The notes: generated by a model not told the origin, from the letters alone. Counted from the first letter of the stretch, positions 1 to 11,928 are shown. The stretch: 64,000 nt of DNA from Culex pipiens pallens (GCF_016801865.2 NC_068938.1:92218221-92282220), one strand, 5' to 3'. Translations and numbers: made by a program.

Positions 1-55
1 TATTTTTCCCGTTTCCCGGGAAATTCAAAACCCGGGAAAATTGGACGACGCCCTA
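1..55 (-). mobile_element. hAT-type element, terminal fragment
   Basis: The window opens inside an element whose end reads (minus strand) TAGGGCGTCGTCCAATTTTC followed by CCCGGG-rich subterminal DNA. The same end closes the complete 53157-54101 element (TAGGGCGTCCAATTTTCCCG), which has an 8-bp target duplication, so the hAT assignment is by homology. Only about 55 bases are visible and the other end lies outside the window. The bases after it (tataaagc) would be its target duplication. Confidence 0.7.
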
Positions 56-168
56 TATAAAGCGACTTTCTTACTTTACTTCTCTGATGGAAGGCTGGAG
101 CAGACGGAAATCGAACCCATGATCATCCGCTTACAAAGCGGACAACGTAACCATTCGGCCACGCCTGC
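56..168 (-). repeat. tRNA-derived SINE, truncated head
   Basis: On the minus strand positions 168 to 100 fold as a tRNA-like cloverleaf: acceptor GCAGGCG pairs with CGTCTGC, there is a D-arm-like A box (TGGCCGAATGG), an anticodon arm TCCGC/GCGGA with loop TTTGTAA (TGT, Thr-like) and a B box GGTTCGATT. The following linker (CCATCAGAGAAGTAAA) matches the linker of the complete SINE at 60068-60426. The body stops at the hAT end at 55, so the transposon appears to have inserted into the SINE. It is unlikely to be a functional tRNA because the same module recurs as a SINE head. Confidence 0.65.
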
Positions 169-1795
169 TAAACAAATTATAAATACGAAACAAATATTGA
201 AACAATTTTAGGTCATTAACGGTTTGAAAATGTCACGTTGAATCTGAAAGCACAAAACAAGTACAAATATTGTTAAGAGTTTTTTTCGGAGTGGTTCTCG
301 ATTAGAGTGTTTCAGATAATCTACCTATTCAGAAATGTTTTCTCTTCAAGAATGTTGTTGGACATGCCCTTTGCTACTTTGTCCAAGACATCAAAATTTT
401 ATCTCGCAATCTACGCCTTCTACCACCAAATTTCGTGAAAGTATTCAAGCAAGCTGTTAGAAAAATATTTTGAATATAACTAGTCAGGGGTAATTTTTAA
501 AGAAAAGTAATGTTTGGGGCATTTTTAGAGCTTTAAAAAAACATTGGTTTATATTTTATGACAACTCAATTTGGACTTAAGGGTAAAAAGTAACAGGCAT
601 TTCAAAATGAAAAAGACAAAAAAGAAAAAAAATGTCATAAAAAATGTCAGTATGTTTGACATTTTGGTTCAATTCTGAGGGCAAATTCAGATTCATCGGA
701 TAAAATTACATGGAAAACATATAGTTGGACACAGCCCGGGCATACCGACTGACTTATAAAATCCTCTTTAAACACTATTTTGACTATTTTTAAACAATTG
801 AATGGTTCTAGACTGTGCAAACACTTAAAATAACCATAACTTATATTCAAAATTACATTTCCACGCATCAATACAAACTTTTCGTGTAAAAACTTGTTTC
901 TTTTTTAGTGTGCGCGCAGCGTCGAATGAGCGTTGGTCGACTCCTGCCTCGCATTGAAGCTGCTCAATGAGCTAGGGCACTCACGACTGCGCCGTGTTTG
1001 TTTATGTCAAGTTTTTGCGATTCAGTGAATGGATCTGAAAAAATCGTGTCAGCGTCGCCGATTTTCGCGTCATGACCCCTGACATTTTCAGCACTGATCT
1101 CGAGTTTAAAAAAAAACACCCCGAAGATTTTTTCAACGTTTGTTGCGCTAGATCACCCCTTTCAAATGCAACCTGGAGCTTTAAATTTGGCCGGCGCCTT
1201 TTCGAGATGTTAAAGTTTCAAATTTGCATCGCTTTTACCTTAAAAACGCTTTAAATGTTGACACTTAAGTCTAACATGGCTTGTCAAAAACTAAAAATAT
1301 TTGTTTTTTATTGCTCTAAAAATGCTTGGAACATTACTTTTTTCATAAACTTAATCCTGACTAGCTATGTTTTAAAACTGATTTTTAAGGGTTTGTTCCG
1401 ATGCTCTCAAATTTTCAATAGTAAAGTATATGGGATCACCCTAACTTAATTCATAAACTTTCAAACCATATGTTTTTCATTTTTATTTTACCCGCTGAAC
1501 TTAAGTTTGCCCTCACATAAAACAAAACTATAGATGTTTGTCAAAATATATTTTTTGATCACAATTTGAGTTACTATGCAAAATAATTTTATAAACTCGT
1601 ATGAACCCACAATATTTCTAAAACTTGATACTTTGACAAACAAACAATTCGGCAATTCTGAACTGGTGCAAAGTTCAATAAATTCAATGTTTCTTTTTCG
1701 TCTAAACTATTGATTTTCTGTAAATTACGGATATCTCGTCCTAGGGATCAAGTCTCCCTACTCTCACCTACACAAATTGCCAAACGAACTATTGG
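169..1795. other. AT-rich non-coding stretch with an inverted-repeat pair
   Basis: No coding sequence is recognisable. Two arms of about 53 bases, 482-533 and 1311-1362, are reverse complements with mismatches (shared core AAGTAATGTT..GCATTTTTAGAGC), about 780 bases apart. They could be the remains of an old foldback element. No clean termini or target duplication were found. The spacer around 905-1060 is more GC-rich. Confidence 0.4.
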
Positions 1796-1797
1796 TA

Positions 1798-2536
1798 GGG
1801 GGAGAGGGGGTAATATGCACCCCCTAAAGGAAAACTGTGATTTCTCAACCATTACAGCATTACTGTGGAAGAATTTTGTTCGATGTTCTGAAACAACTAT
1901 TATTCTTCATCATCCAAGTGAAAAAAGTCCTTAAAAACCTCAAAATTGTTCAAAAATATCAAATTTCTAAAAACATTTTTGATTCATTTCAAACAACCAT
2001 GCGGGGCAATATGCACCGCAACATTGGGGCAAAATGCACTACAACAACGGGGCAAAATGCACCACAACATGGGGCAAAATGCACCGGGTAAAAGCAGTTT
2101 TCACTAGTCACCACTAGATGACACCGCTGTTTTTACAAAGGAGCTTCACAGCGGTGCATTTTGCCCCGACCACGCTTTTTGCAGAAAATTTAATTAAAAA
2201 TGCATTTTATGATGTTTTTGGACTCATTTATCTACAGAATAATGAAGATTATGGCAAAAACTATATACCTCAACACTTTCAATATCAATAAATGCTTTTT
2301 ATATTGTCCAAAAATCATAATGAAAGTTCAATGAAAATTAGATGAAAACACAACATTTTAAAGTTTTGCAAATAACTTGAGCTGTTTTTATACTGCGATG
2401 CTCAAATTTTTCCAGCATGGTTTAGCAATGTTAAGCTTCCAATTTCTATGATTTTTTCCCCGGAAAATTCTTCCAAATACCGAGAAAAGCAGGGGGTGCA
2501 TTTTGCCCCGGGGGTGCATATTACCCCCTCTCCCCC
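1798..2536. mobile_element. TA-flanked MITE with GGGGCAAAATGCACC motifs
   Basis: Terminal inverted repeats of about 28 bases start GGGGGAGAGGGGGTAATATG at the left and mirror this at the right (..attaccccctctccccc). TA lies outside both ends (1796-1797, 2537-2538), as expected for a Tc1/mariner-type duplication. The 739-bp interior has no transposase and carries short repeats of GGGGCAAAATGCACC in both orientations. Open frames overlapping its right end are by-products of the TIR. Confidence 0.7.
2005..2087 (+). repeat. short minisatellite inside the MITE
   Basis: Four imperfect units of about 20 bases, each with GGGGCAAAATGCACC or GGGCAATATGCACC followed by an AACA-rich spacer. An inverted copy of the motif (GGTGCATTTTGCCCC) lies at 2153-2167 and another near the right terminus. 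Confidence 0.6.
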
Positions 2537-2538
2537 TA

Positions 2539-4265
2539 ATGGTTGTTCTCTAGGAGACTTTTCCTGTCCGTGCTTTGGAACAAGGGATAAAGCCATTGCT
2601 CGATTCCGGGTTCGAACCACAACAAACGGGGGTGACATCTTGGTCCAGAACCAAGGGTTGTTCTTCCAGAAGGAATTAGATGAAGAAGTGCCCCACAGTA
2701 AAACAAATCAGTTTATGATTAGTCAACAAAAAATATCAAAGCTTATAATTGTATCAAACCATATTGTATCAGACGATCCTTTCAAAGCTAATCAAGTTTG
2801 AGCTAACTCCACGAGTCCATTTGTTCAACCACATTTTTTTCCAAATTTCATCACATTTCATTCACCCCGAACAAAGGGCATTCGGTATGCATGGACGGAT
2901 TTTTCCACCCGTCAAAAGAATCAACATCGCGTTCGGTAATTGGAAATTCAATAAAAGTTAGATGTTTTGATTGGGCCAGACGGTGTCAGATTTGATCCGC
3001 AAAGTTTCCGCATGAAAGGAACTTGAACTTACTTCGTTTTTTTTGCCTGAGACGCTTTCAACAATTTTTTTTTCGTTATGATTGATTTTCATTTTCTCCA
3101 CAAGTCCACAGCAGAAACTTTTTTGGTTGTTTTTTTTGCAAGTGATGGATTCTCTAATGTAACGTTCCGTTTGAAACCAAGAAGGATTTGGGTTCTTGAT
3201 AAAAAGCGCAACTTTTGATGCTCAATATTTAGCAATTTAGATGGACATTTTTTCAAGAAGGACTAAGAAACAATTACCATACTCAATTGGAGTGACAAAG
3301 ACAAGTCTCTACAAAATGTTGTTTAATTAAAGAGTTTTATTTCGACTTACAAGTTGTGCACAGGAAAGATTAATTATTATTGTTTTTTTTTAATGATTAC
3401 CATAAAATAATGAAAAAATAGTTTGATATAAATGCAATGTTGAAGCTGGAAAAGGAAGTCAAAATTTAAAAGCAAGATTATTTGCGAATTTACCTACAAT
3501 TTTTGTTTTGAGGCATAAAAAAGCACTTTGTGACATTATTTCCAAGTGCGAACGACAAAATTGGTAACTCTCTAAACATCAAACCAAATTGGCGTATTGC
3601 TTGTTTAGTGACCCTTAGAACCACGGAAAATAACAGCAATGAAAGTTAACAACCCGAAACCTTTCGCAAACATGCACCTTAAGCGCGAAATTCCTCCTAA
3701 ATTCACCGCACCCAACAAAAACCCTAATCTGAATATTTAATTAATGTTATTTCGGCGCACACTCAGCGGCGCTGGGTGCTTTGAACGAATAACCTCCCAG
3801 CTCGTTCTTGGCCAAAAACCCTCTGATTGGATTTCCTTCCATCTTGCTTTTTTTTTTGAACTTTCTTTTTTTGAGTGGAAGGTTTCAGTTTTTCAGAATC
3901 CTCCTGGAATTTCCTTCCCCCCCTTGGCTGGTAATTGGATTGCGACCGGGTCCGCTTTGCCCGGGAGTGCCGATTGGGGAAATTGATAAAATTGTCACTC
4001 GAAATAACATTCGGGAAAAAGCGGTTCCGGCCAGGGGGACGATTTCGCCAGCGCTTAAATCGCTTCCGCCGTTTTCCGCACCTGAAAAACCCGGGCAACC
4101 GATTTTCCACATGGTTCACGAGACGACCGAGGGGGGGGATCGTTTTTATGCGTTTGCAATTTCGATTCGGGTCATCGTGGTCGCGCGTGGGGCTGACTGG
4201 GGTGAATTGGCAAATGTAAATGTAATCAGAAAAGATTTAACAGAAATAAACGAAAAAAGCTACAA
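2539..4265. other. No recognised gene; GC-richer patch at 3740-4240
   Basis: No repeat family or domain was identified. Between 3740 and 4340 open frames of 118 to 176 codons exist on both strands, but the predicted peptides are low-complexity or Pro/Arg-rich without a known motif. Overlapping opposite frames in GC-rich DNA are expected by chance, so no CDS is called. Confidence 0.4.
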
Positions 4266-5387
4266 CCCAAGTAACATTTTAAGCTTTATCAAAGCTGTCA
4301 CAACCGCTATAAAACCTATCAGCCAAAACCAACATTAAAACCACCAAGTCGTAACAGCCTCCCCAGAACCCCGATAAACCTCACTTAAAACCCAAAAGGA
4401 CCTCCGCAAAAGGTTGTTACGGCCTATTTATAAAACCCACATAGGAGTTCAAGGCTTTACAACGAAATCCTAACAACCTCCTTAAAGCCTTGATAAAGCC
4501 TTTGTTAAAACCTTGTTAGGAGTTAGGGAAAATGACATTTCATACGTCTTCATGCGTCTTATGACAAACAGATTTTATTCTGGCAAAAAAATGAGTCTTC
4601 GTCTTGCCAAATGAAATTATGGAGATGGTTGTCAAAAATGGTGATGATGATATGATAGATATTGGAGGTAATTGAAATAATTTCAAACCTTATTTCTCGA
4701 AATTGGTGGCTCAAATTCAGCTGCGGTTAAAATTTTATTGATGATTGTATGGGAGATAGAGCCAAAAAAATCAACTCGCTTCATCAAAAATCATTATTTT
4801 GTAATCATAGTTTTTAATGTTAAAAAATATTGTGTTGCAAATCTTTGCAAAAAATGTTCAAATTATGTTTGAACTTCTGTGGCTATGCTAACGATGTCAC
4901 AAATTCATCATAATTGTGTGTTTTCATCAAATTTATGATTTTTAATTTTTTTCTGCCAAGATGGCGGTCAATCATATTCAATCAGAGCACGCGTTTAGCG
5001 CCATATTTATGCACTGCTTTTTGGCCGCGATAAATGCTCTATTAGGAGCTTATGGTTTTAAGTGAGCTTTTTGCATGCCTAATGGCACTTGACAGCTACA
5101 ACACCCTTGGTTTTAACAAAGCATGCGATAAAACCGTTTGGCATGGCATTGCCATCTGGTTTTCATGCCTCTATTAAAACTTTCATAAAACCTTATTGAA
5201 AGCCAGTCGGCTTTTATTTTCTCCGGGTTTTATGTCCGAGGCATAAAACCTTGTTAGAACCTATTAATTAGCTCTTGCTTGTTGGTTGCGGTGAATGCCC
5301 AAATAAAACTATTAAGCAATCAAGATGCTACAATAAAACCTTAATAAAACTTGGTGGTGGCTAGTTGGTTTAAAAATGTTACTTGGG
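4266..5387. mobile_element. 1.1 kb TIR element, non-autonomous
   Basis: The left end CCCAAGTAACATTTT (4266-4280) is exactly inverted at the right end (5373-5387, AAAATGTTACTTGGG). The subterminal DNA on both sides is dense in TTAAAACCTTGTTAGG-like words in opposite orientations. No transposase frame is present. The 9-mers outside the ends (aagctacaa, aagtgaaaa) agree at six positions, which may be an eroded 9-bp duplication as in MULE elements; this part is weak. Confidence 0.6.
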
Positions 5388-5509
5388 AAGTGAAAATACA
5401 TGAGAATAATAATAATGAAATAACTAACAAAAGAGGAAAGAAACAAACAAAAAAAGTAAGAAATCACAGACAACGGCAACAGACAACAGGCAACATACAG
5501 CAGACCGCA

Positions 5510-6109
5510 GACAACAGACAACAGACAACAGACAACAGACAACAGACAACAGACAACAGACAACAGACAACAGACAACAGACAACAGACAACAGACAACA
5601 GACAACAGACAACAGACAACAGACAACAGACAACAGACAACAGACAACAGACAACAGACAACAGACAACAGACAACAGACAACAGACAACAGACAACAGA
5701 CAACAGACAACAGACAACAGACAACAGACAACAGACAACAGACAACAAACAACAGACAACAGACAACAGACAAAAGACAACAGACAACAGACAACAGACA
5801 ACAGACAACAGACATCAGACAACAGACAACAGACAACAGACAACAGACAACAGACAACAGACAACAGACAACAGACAACAGACAACAGACAACAGACAAC
5901 AGACAACAGACAACAGACAACAGACAACAGACAACAGACATCAGACAACAGACAACAGACAACAGACAACAGACAACAAACAACAGACAACAGACAACAG
6001 ACAACAGACAACAGACAACAGACAACAGACAACAGACAACAGACAACAGACAACAGACAACAAACAACAGACAACAGACAACAGACAACAGACAACAGAC
6101 AACAGACAA
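5510..6109 (+). repeat. Heptamer array (ACAACAG)n
   Basis: About 85 head-to-tail copies of a 7-base unit, nearly perfect, with rare variants (ACAACAA, ACATCAG, ACAAAAG). Degenerate units precede it from 5466. Seven is not a multiple of three, so every frame cycles through the same period and stays open on both strands (for example a QQTTDNR repeat). These open frames are not evidence of genes. Confidence 0.95.
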
Positions 6110-7052
6110 AAAACAAATGACGAAAGGCACACAAACACAGAAAGAAATAAAGCTTGAAAAATGACCCTAAGTAACAGATGCAGTAAGAGGCAGAAGTCCA
6201 GCTAACCCTTGACGCTACAATAATGTTGCCTTCCCCCTCCTCTTCACGATGATTGTGACTGCCCCAACCCGGAAACCAATACCGCAGTCGATTCAGTGAC
6301 GACGAACTTTGATTTGCAATTTGTTTCCGTCGTGCTTCTACGGGAGCAGTGCTCTCAGGTCGCACCCACCCCACATTCAGCCCTTCAGAATCAAAACGAC
6401 CAAGGTAAACAACGGCAATCTGAGTGTGTGTTCACCGGCGCGGAGAGACATCAAGGAATGTTTTCTTTCAATTCCTGGAAATGCTAGTGTTTTTTTGTTT
6501 AGGAGATTGTGGTTATTTTGTTTGATTTGTTTAGTTTCAGATTATTTTTCTCAATTTTATGTGTAGCTTCATTGAATATCTGTCTTATTACTTCTTTACG
6601 ATTCGCATGGTTTAAAGTCAAACTAAAAACTTCTTCCCCCTACAAAACTCGAATCACCCACCGAAACGACCACATGCCAATTTTGAGACGAAATGGAATT
6701 GCGTGACGGGCAATTTTTATTTTTATTGACTCTAAACGATACTGTTTAGGTAATTCTTGTAAAGGGAGACAGCAGCAACAAAAAAAAGAAAACATTGCTT
6801 CCGGTCCGTACGTACTTCCCCGTACAGGGTGGTTTTATTTATGGGAGGGTGACGAACGTTCCTGAGTTCCGGGGCCAAATTATGGAAATGTGTCCGTTGA
6901 TGTGTTGTGGGCACGTAGGAAAAAATAAAAACATTGCGATGGGTTTTTACAAGTGGAAAATTTAAGAAGGATCGGTCTGACGAGTCAATCGAGCCGTGAC
7001 ATCACGTTTCAGGCATTTTCTGGGAAATTATTGACAATGGATGGCCGGAAAG
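6110..7052. other. Spacer between two heptamer arrays, nothing recognised
   Basis: Mixed-composition DNA without a recognisable repeat, RNA or coding signal. Frames up to 85 codons have no recognisable content. Confidence 0.4.
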
Positions 7053-7793
7053 TGCAAAAGTAAAAAGTAAAAAGTAAAAAGTAAAAAGTAAAAAGTAAAA
7101 AGTAAAAAGTAAAAAGTAAAAAGTAAAAAGTAAAAAGTAAAAAGTAAAAAGTAAAAAGTAAAAAGTAAAAAGTAAAAAGTAAAAAGTAAAAAGTAAAAAG
7201 TAAAAAGTAAAAAGTAAAAAGTAAAAAGTAAAAAGTAAAAAGTAAAAAGTAAAAAGTAAAAAGTAAAAAGTAAAAAGTAAAAAGTAAAAAGTAAAAAGTA
7301 AAAAGTAAAAAGTAAAAAGTAAAAAGTAAAAAGTAAAAAGTAAAAAGTAAAAAGTAAAAAGTAAAAAGTAAAAAGTAAAAAGTAAAAAGTAAAAAGTAAA
7401 AAGTAAAAAGTAAAAAGTAAAAAGTAAAAAGTAAAAAGTAAAAAGTAAAAAGTAAAAAGTAAAAAGTAAAAAGTAAAAAGTAAAAAGTAAAAAGTAAAAA
7501 GTAAAAAGTAAAAAGTAAAAAGTAAAAAGTAAAAAGTAAAAAGTAAACAGTAAAAAGTCAAAAGTCAAAAGTAAAAAGTAAAAAGTAAAAAGTAAAAAGT
7601 AAAAAGTAAAAAGTAAAAAGTAAAAAGTAAAAAGTAAAAAGTAAAAAGTAAAAAGTAAAAAGTAAAAAGTAAAAAGTAAAAAGTAAAAAGTAAAAAGTAA
7701 AAAGTAAAAAGTAAAAAGTAAAAAGTAAAAAGTAAAAAGTAAAAAGTAAAAAGTAAAAAGTAAAAAGTAAAAAGTAAAAAGTAAAAAGTAAAA

Positions 7794-7824
<31 letters not shown>

Positions 7825-8325
7825 TTAAAGTTTAAAGTTTAAAGTTTAAAGTTAAAAGTTAAAAGTTAAAAGTTAAAAGTTAAAAGTTAAAAGTTAAAAG
7901 TTAAAAGTTAAAAGTTAAAAGTTAAAAGTTAAAAGTTAAAAGTTAAAAGTTAAAAGTTAAAAGTTAAAAGTTAAAAGTTAAAAGTTAAAAGTTAAAAGTT
8001 AAAAGTTAAAAGTTAAAAGTTAAAAGTTAAAAGTTAAAAGTTAAAAGTTAAAAGTTAAAAGTTAAAAGTTAAAAGTTAAAAGTTAAAAGTTAAAAGTTAA
8101 AAGTTAAAAGTTAAAAGTTAAAAGTTAAAAGTTAAAAGTTAAAAGTTAAAAGTTAAAAGTTAAAAGTTAAAAGTTAAAAGTTAAAAGTTAAAAGTAACAA
8201 GTAAAAAGTAAAAAGTAAAAAGTAAAAAGTAAAAAGTAAAAAGTAAAAAGTAAAAAGTTAAAAGTTAAAAGTTAAAAGTTAAAAGTAAAAAGTAAAAAGT
8301 AAAAAGTAAAAAGTAAAAAGTAAAA
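7053..8325 (+). repeat. Heptamer array (AAAAAGT)n with variant blocks
   Basis: About 1.27 kb of 7-base units. AAAAAGT fills 7053 to about 7817, with a small disturbance at 7546-7570. A few AAAGTTT units follow at about 7822-7850, then AAAAGTT to about 8190, AAAAAGT to about 8256, AAAAGTT to about 8285 and AAAAAGT to the end. The 7-base period is essentially kept through the switches. Open frames here (FYFLLFT repeats on the minus strand) are artefacts of the period. Confidence 0.95.
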
Positions 8326-8981
8326 ATTCAAGGAAAAAGTAAAAAAGTACTCAACAGAATACTGCTGCTGTTGCTAAATTCTCACGCAAAATGCAATTTG
8401 TCCGTCAAACGGCCCCTCATTTTGGTGCCTCCATCTGCCAAATATCAAGTCAATTCAGTGACGGTTACAGTATCGAATTTATCGTCTGATATTTGCTCCA
8501 CAAATACACCTCACAACTTGTTATTTTTCTTCTTCCCAGCACGGATCAGTTGTGTGTATGTGATGCGGTGTGCTATGTTAATAAGCTGCGACTGACAGAA
8601 ACATGTGTTTGATGCTGCTGAGCTCCTCCGAAATGTAATACACCGCACAGACTTCTGAATTGCTCCACTCTCTCCGCTTTAGATGGGCCAGAAGGGAGGT
8701 AACTGCGAAAAACATGAATGTTCTCTCTCATACTGCTTGCGTTCGTATCCTGTCTGAATGACTGGCTCAGCTGTCCTGGCCCTGGATGTTGTGTTGGAAT
8801 ATGAAAGAGAGAACTTGCCCAGACAGCTCCTCACATGGGTGCCATCAATCATAACGGGGGGATAGCGGGAAAAAGCGAGGGAAAATAATTGACATACTGA
8901 ATGTTTCAGGAACATTCTTCACATGTGGTTTCTTCGTTTATTTTTATTCATTCTGCAAATCTTGAACAAAACATTGTTCAA
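8326..8981. other. No recognised feature
   Basis: Possibly single-copy DNA. Frames of 74 to 78 codons (for example 8679-8915 on the minus strand) show no recognisable motif. Confidence 0.35.
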
Positions 8982-8984
8982 TTA

Positions 8985-9649
8985 CACAGTCCAACAAGAT
9001 TTTGTCTCTGAGACGAGTATATGTGTTCCTAGTAGAATTTTGCCTGCTGAATTCGAATCCGGGTCCAGAATTGCTCCAAATGGTCCCAATTTTGAGATAC
9101 ACCCGTTTGAAATGTTAGTTTAGGCCAAAATTAGCTACTTTGTTGACTATTTTACAAAAGAACTATTGAATAAACAACTAAACCAATACATGTATCTTAA
9201 AGTTCACGTTTTCCCCTTTCTGAAACACCCCTGGTTTTTAAAATTTGATTGTTTCTACGCATATTTATAGCCATTTTAAAATTATATTTTCAGTTGGTTC
9301 TCATTCAAGTTTTTCCAACTTGCATGCAAGTCAAATTCTAATTTTAAAATGGCTTTAAATATGCGTAGAAACAATCAAATTTTAAAAACCAGGGGTGTTT
9401 CAGAAAGGGGAAAACGTGAACTTTAAGATACATGTATTGGTTTAGTTGTTTATTCAATAGTTCTTTTGTAAAATAGTCGACAAAGTAGCTTATTTTGGCC
9501 TAAACTAACATTTCAAACGGGTGTATCTCAAAATTGGGACCATTTGGAGCAATTCTGGACCCGGATTCGGATTCAGCAGGCAAAAATCTACTAGGAACAC
9601 ATATTCTCGTCTCAGAGACAAGAAACATTTGATTTTTTGTTGAACTGTG
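8985..9649. mobile_element. Foldback MITE with TTA target duplication
   Basis: Two arms of roughly 300 bases are inverted copies around a short centre near 9318. The ends read CACAGTCCAACAA and, inverted, CACAGTTCAACAA. TTA flanks both sides (8982-8984 and 9650-9652), the TWA pattern of PIF/Harbinger elements. No protein is encoded. The right arm carries a small extra insertion near its end (about 9625-9640). Confidence 0.75.
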
Positions 9650-9652
9650 TTA

Positions 9653-10060
9653 TTAAAAACAAAACAGCTTTTGTTCTAAAATTAGCTCCATTCACACAAC
9701 TCCTAAACTCAGACGAAATTTCCTCCCACCTGTTCGATGTTAAACTTTTCACACTGACCTTCTTGCCGGTGGCACGCGATATTTGTGAAACGCGTAAACG
9801 ACCGCCGCCACCACCCCGCTTCGCAATTTTGAAGATCTTGTTAAAGATTAATCGAAAAATGTACGGTGCGCTAAACGGGAAAGCATGCACCGCCAAAACG
9901 AGAGCAATAAAGTTTAGGAACAAAACGACGAACAACAAGCTGAGGTTCGTATGTGGAACACGAGAGTCACAATTGGTAAGGGAAAAGTGGGAAATTGTTA
10001 TGAAAAATGAAAATAATTAAAAGGAGCTCTGCATTTCCAAAAAAAATCTTTTTTGAAGAA
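9653..10060. other. Unassigned stretch with overlapping open frames
   Basis: Frames of 127 codons on plus (9637-10020) and 108 codons on minus (9612-9938) overlap each other. Neither peptide has a recognisable domain, and both run into the adjacent foldback. No gene is called. Confidence 0.35.
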
Positions 10061-10475
10061 GTGTTGTGTTGTGTTGTGTTGTGTTGTGTTGTGTTGTGTT
10101 GTGTTGTGTTGTGTTGTGTTGTGTTGTGTTGTGTTGTGTTGTGTTGTGTTGTGTTGTGTTGTGTTGTGTTGTGTTGTGTTGTGTTGTGTTGTGTTGTGTT
10201 GTGTTGTGTTGTGTTGTGTTGTGTTGTGTTGTGTTGTGTTGTGTTGTGTTGTGTTGTGTTGTGTTGTGTTGTGTTGTGTTGTGTTGTGTTGTGTTGTGTT
10301 GTGTTGTGTTGTGTTGTGTTGTGTTGTGTTGTGTTGTGTTGTGTTGTGTTGTGTTGTGTTGTGTTGTGTTGTGTTGTGTTGTGTTGTGTTGTGTTGTGTT
10401 GTGTTGTGTTGTGTTGTGTTGTGTTGTGTTGTGTTGTGTTGTGTTGTGTTGTGTTGTGTTGTGTTGTGTTGTGTT
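10061..10475 (+). repeat. Perfect pentamer array (GTGTT)83
   Basis: Eighty-three uninterrupted head-to-tail copies of GTGTT with no visible substitution. Such purity suggests recent expansion or assembly smoothing. All six frames are open (CCVVL on plus, HNTTQ on minus), which is trivial for a 5-base period. Confidence 0.97.
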
Positions 10476-11926
10476 GCTCGTGATGAACAAATAGGCAACG
10501 AACTATGTTTAGTCCAAAAGACATGTTACCTCCCCCCAAAAACCGGTACGAGTCATCTCCAATTGAATGGCAATGATGTTTACTTTTTTATTCATGCATT
10601 TGCCTATAGTACTAACGTGCCCGTGTATGTGTGCGTTCCAATTTTTGCAATCTCTGCAAGTGATGCGAACGCGCGGCGGCATCGTGATATTCGGATTTCT
10701 CAATAAATGTCAGTTGCAATGTGTGCTCTACTGACATTTCGATTTTTATTTCGCCGAAGAGAGTCTAGGATCTGAAACATGAGCAGCTGCCAAAGGCAAG
10801 CATTTGTTGCATCTTATGAGCATATGAGGGAGGAAAATTTATCGGAAAATGTGTCGCTTTTATGTTTTCCCTTTTTTTAGATAACACATCAAAGATTTTT
10901 ATGGAGTTTCGTGTAATTTAGGCTCTTTATTCCTGAAAAATATAATTCACATTTATTTCTAAAATGACTGTATAGTTAAATATGTTATACCTAATCTGCA
11001 TATTTTTTCACTCAATTTCAAAAGTCATTCTCACGAAAGCCGTGAACTTTGGGTAAACAATAACTCGAGTAACCGGGTGGAAAATTCGGATGAAAAACAA
11101 AAACCCAACTATGGGGTGGGTGAGCATCGTATTTTTCCCCTGAGCTTCCATGACGTCGAAAGTGAAAAGGCTGTTTATTTTTACGAGCTTTCACATGGCT
11201 CACGAGACCAACATCATCATCGCAGCAGCCTCGGCCTCGGTCCAGATAGCAATCTAACGACCGACGTCGATGAGAGCTGGCTGAAGCTGGAGATAAACGT
11301 TTAGCTGTCTGGGGTTGGATTTGCCAGAAGATTTTCCCGCGAATCGCAAAGTACACTAAACGCTCCCTTGTTAGGCATCACGGGCCAGATGAACAACTTT
11401 TGGGCAACAAATGGGCTTAATATTATCGAGCCTTTTCTGGGAAGATTCTTCAAACAAGCCACAAAATAAAGTAATAAACGCCTTCTAGAAATCTCAAATC
11501 ACAAATCATGTAACTTTTCTATACAAAAAAATGTTATTGTTACACATTATTTTGTTTTTTTTTATCAAAAACATACTAAAAAGAAATAACTAATGTTTGA
11601 ACATTTGATTTTTTGAAAAAATTGAAGATTGACTGTTAACCAAATAAAATTAAACACCAATATTTTGCTTCGAATGCTGTGCTTATAAAAATTCTTTGAA
11701 AAAGTTTAAATATAGTTTTCCCTGTGTCGAAAGATTCCACATCGCATATTTTTTCATTCAAGTCTCTATTTAATTTTTGTCGATTTTCTGCCGACTGGGA
11801 TTTTGAAAATGGAAAAGTTAATATATGAAACTCTGTATCTTGAGAGGGGCCTTCCAATAATTATAGATAGGGTCTGAAATTTCAAAAAAAAAATCCACCT
11901 AGTTTATTGATGGCCCAAATTAATAT
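10476..11926. other. No recognised gene or repeat
   Basis: Mixed-composition DNA. A patch at 11030-11360 is more GC-rich and has a 75-codon plus frame and a 112-codon minus frame, neither recognisable. The rest is AT-rich. Confidence 0.35.
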
Positions 11927-11928
11927 TA

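Noticed and set aside
100..168. Functional tRNA-Thr gene on the minus strand
   Set aside because: The SINE linker follows it and a sister copy at 60068-60426 has the same head.
1485..1515. Ribosomal 28S fragment suggested by CCCGCTGAACTTAAG
   Set aside because: Similarity is limited to about 15 bases and the flanks do not match rRNA.
3808..4338. 176-codon plus frame as a gene
   Set aside because: No domain, overlaps an opposite 118-codon frame, ends in AT-rich transposon DNA.
5312..6374. Long open frames of up to 316 codons on both strands
   Set aside because: They come from the 7-base ACAACAG array, which stays open in all frames; the peptides are pure period artefacts.
7002..7568. 188-codon minus frame rich in FYFLLFT
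   Set aside because: Product of the AAAAAGT heptamer array.
5510..8325. CRISPR array
   Set aside because: Units are head-to-tail with no spacers, and the surrounding DNA is eukaryotic.
10061..10475. Telomeric repeat
   Set aside because: GTGTT is not a known insect telomere unit, and the array is internal with ordinary DNA on both sides.
9967..10706. Frames of 142 to 217 codons with CCVVL or HNTTQ repeats
   Set aside because: Product of the GTGTT array and its flanks.
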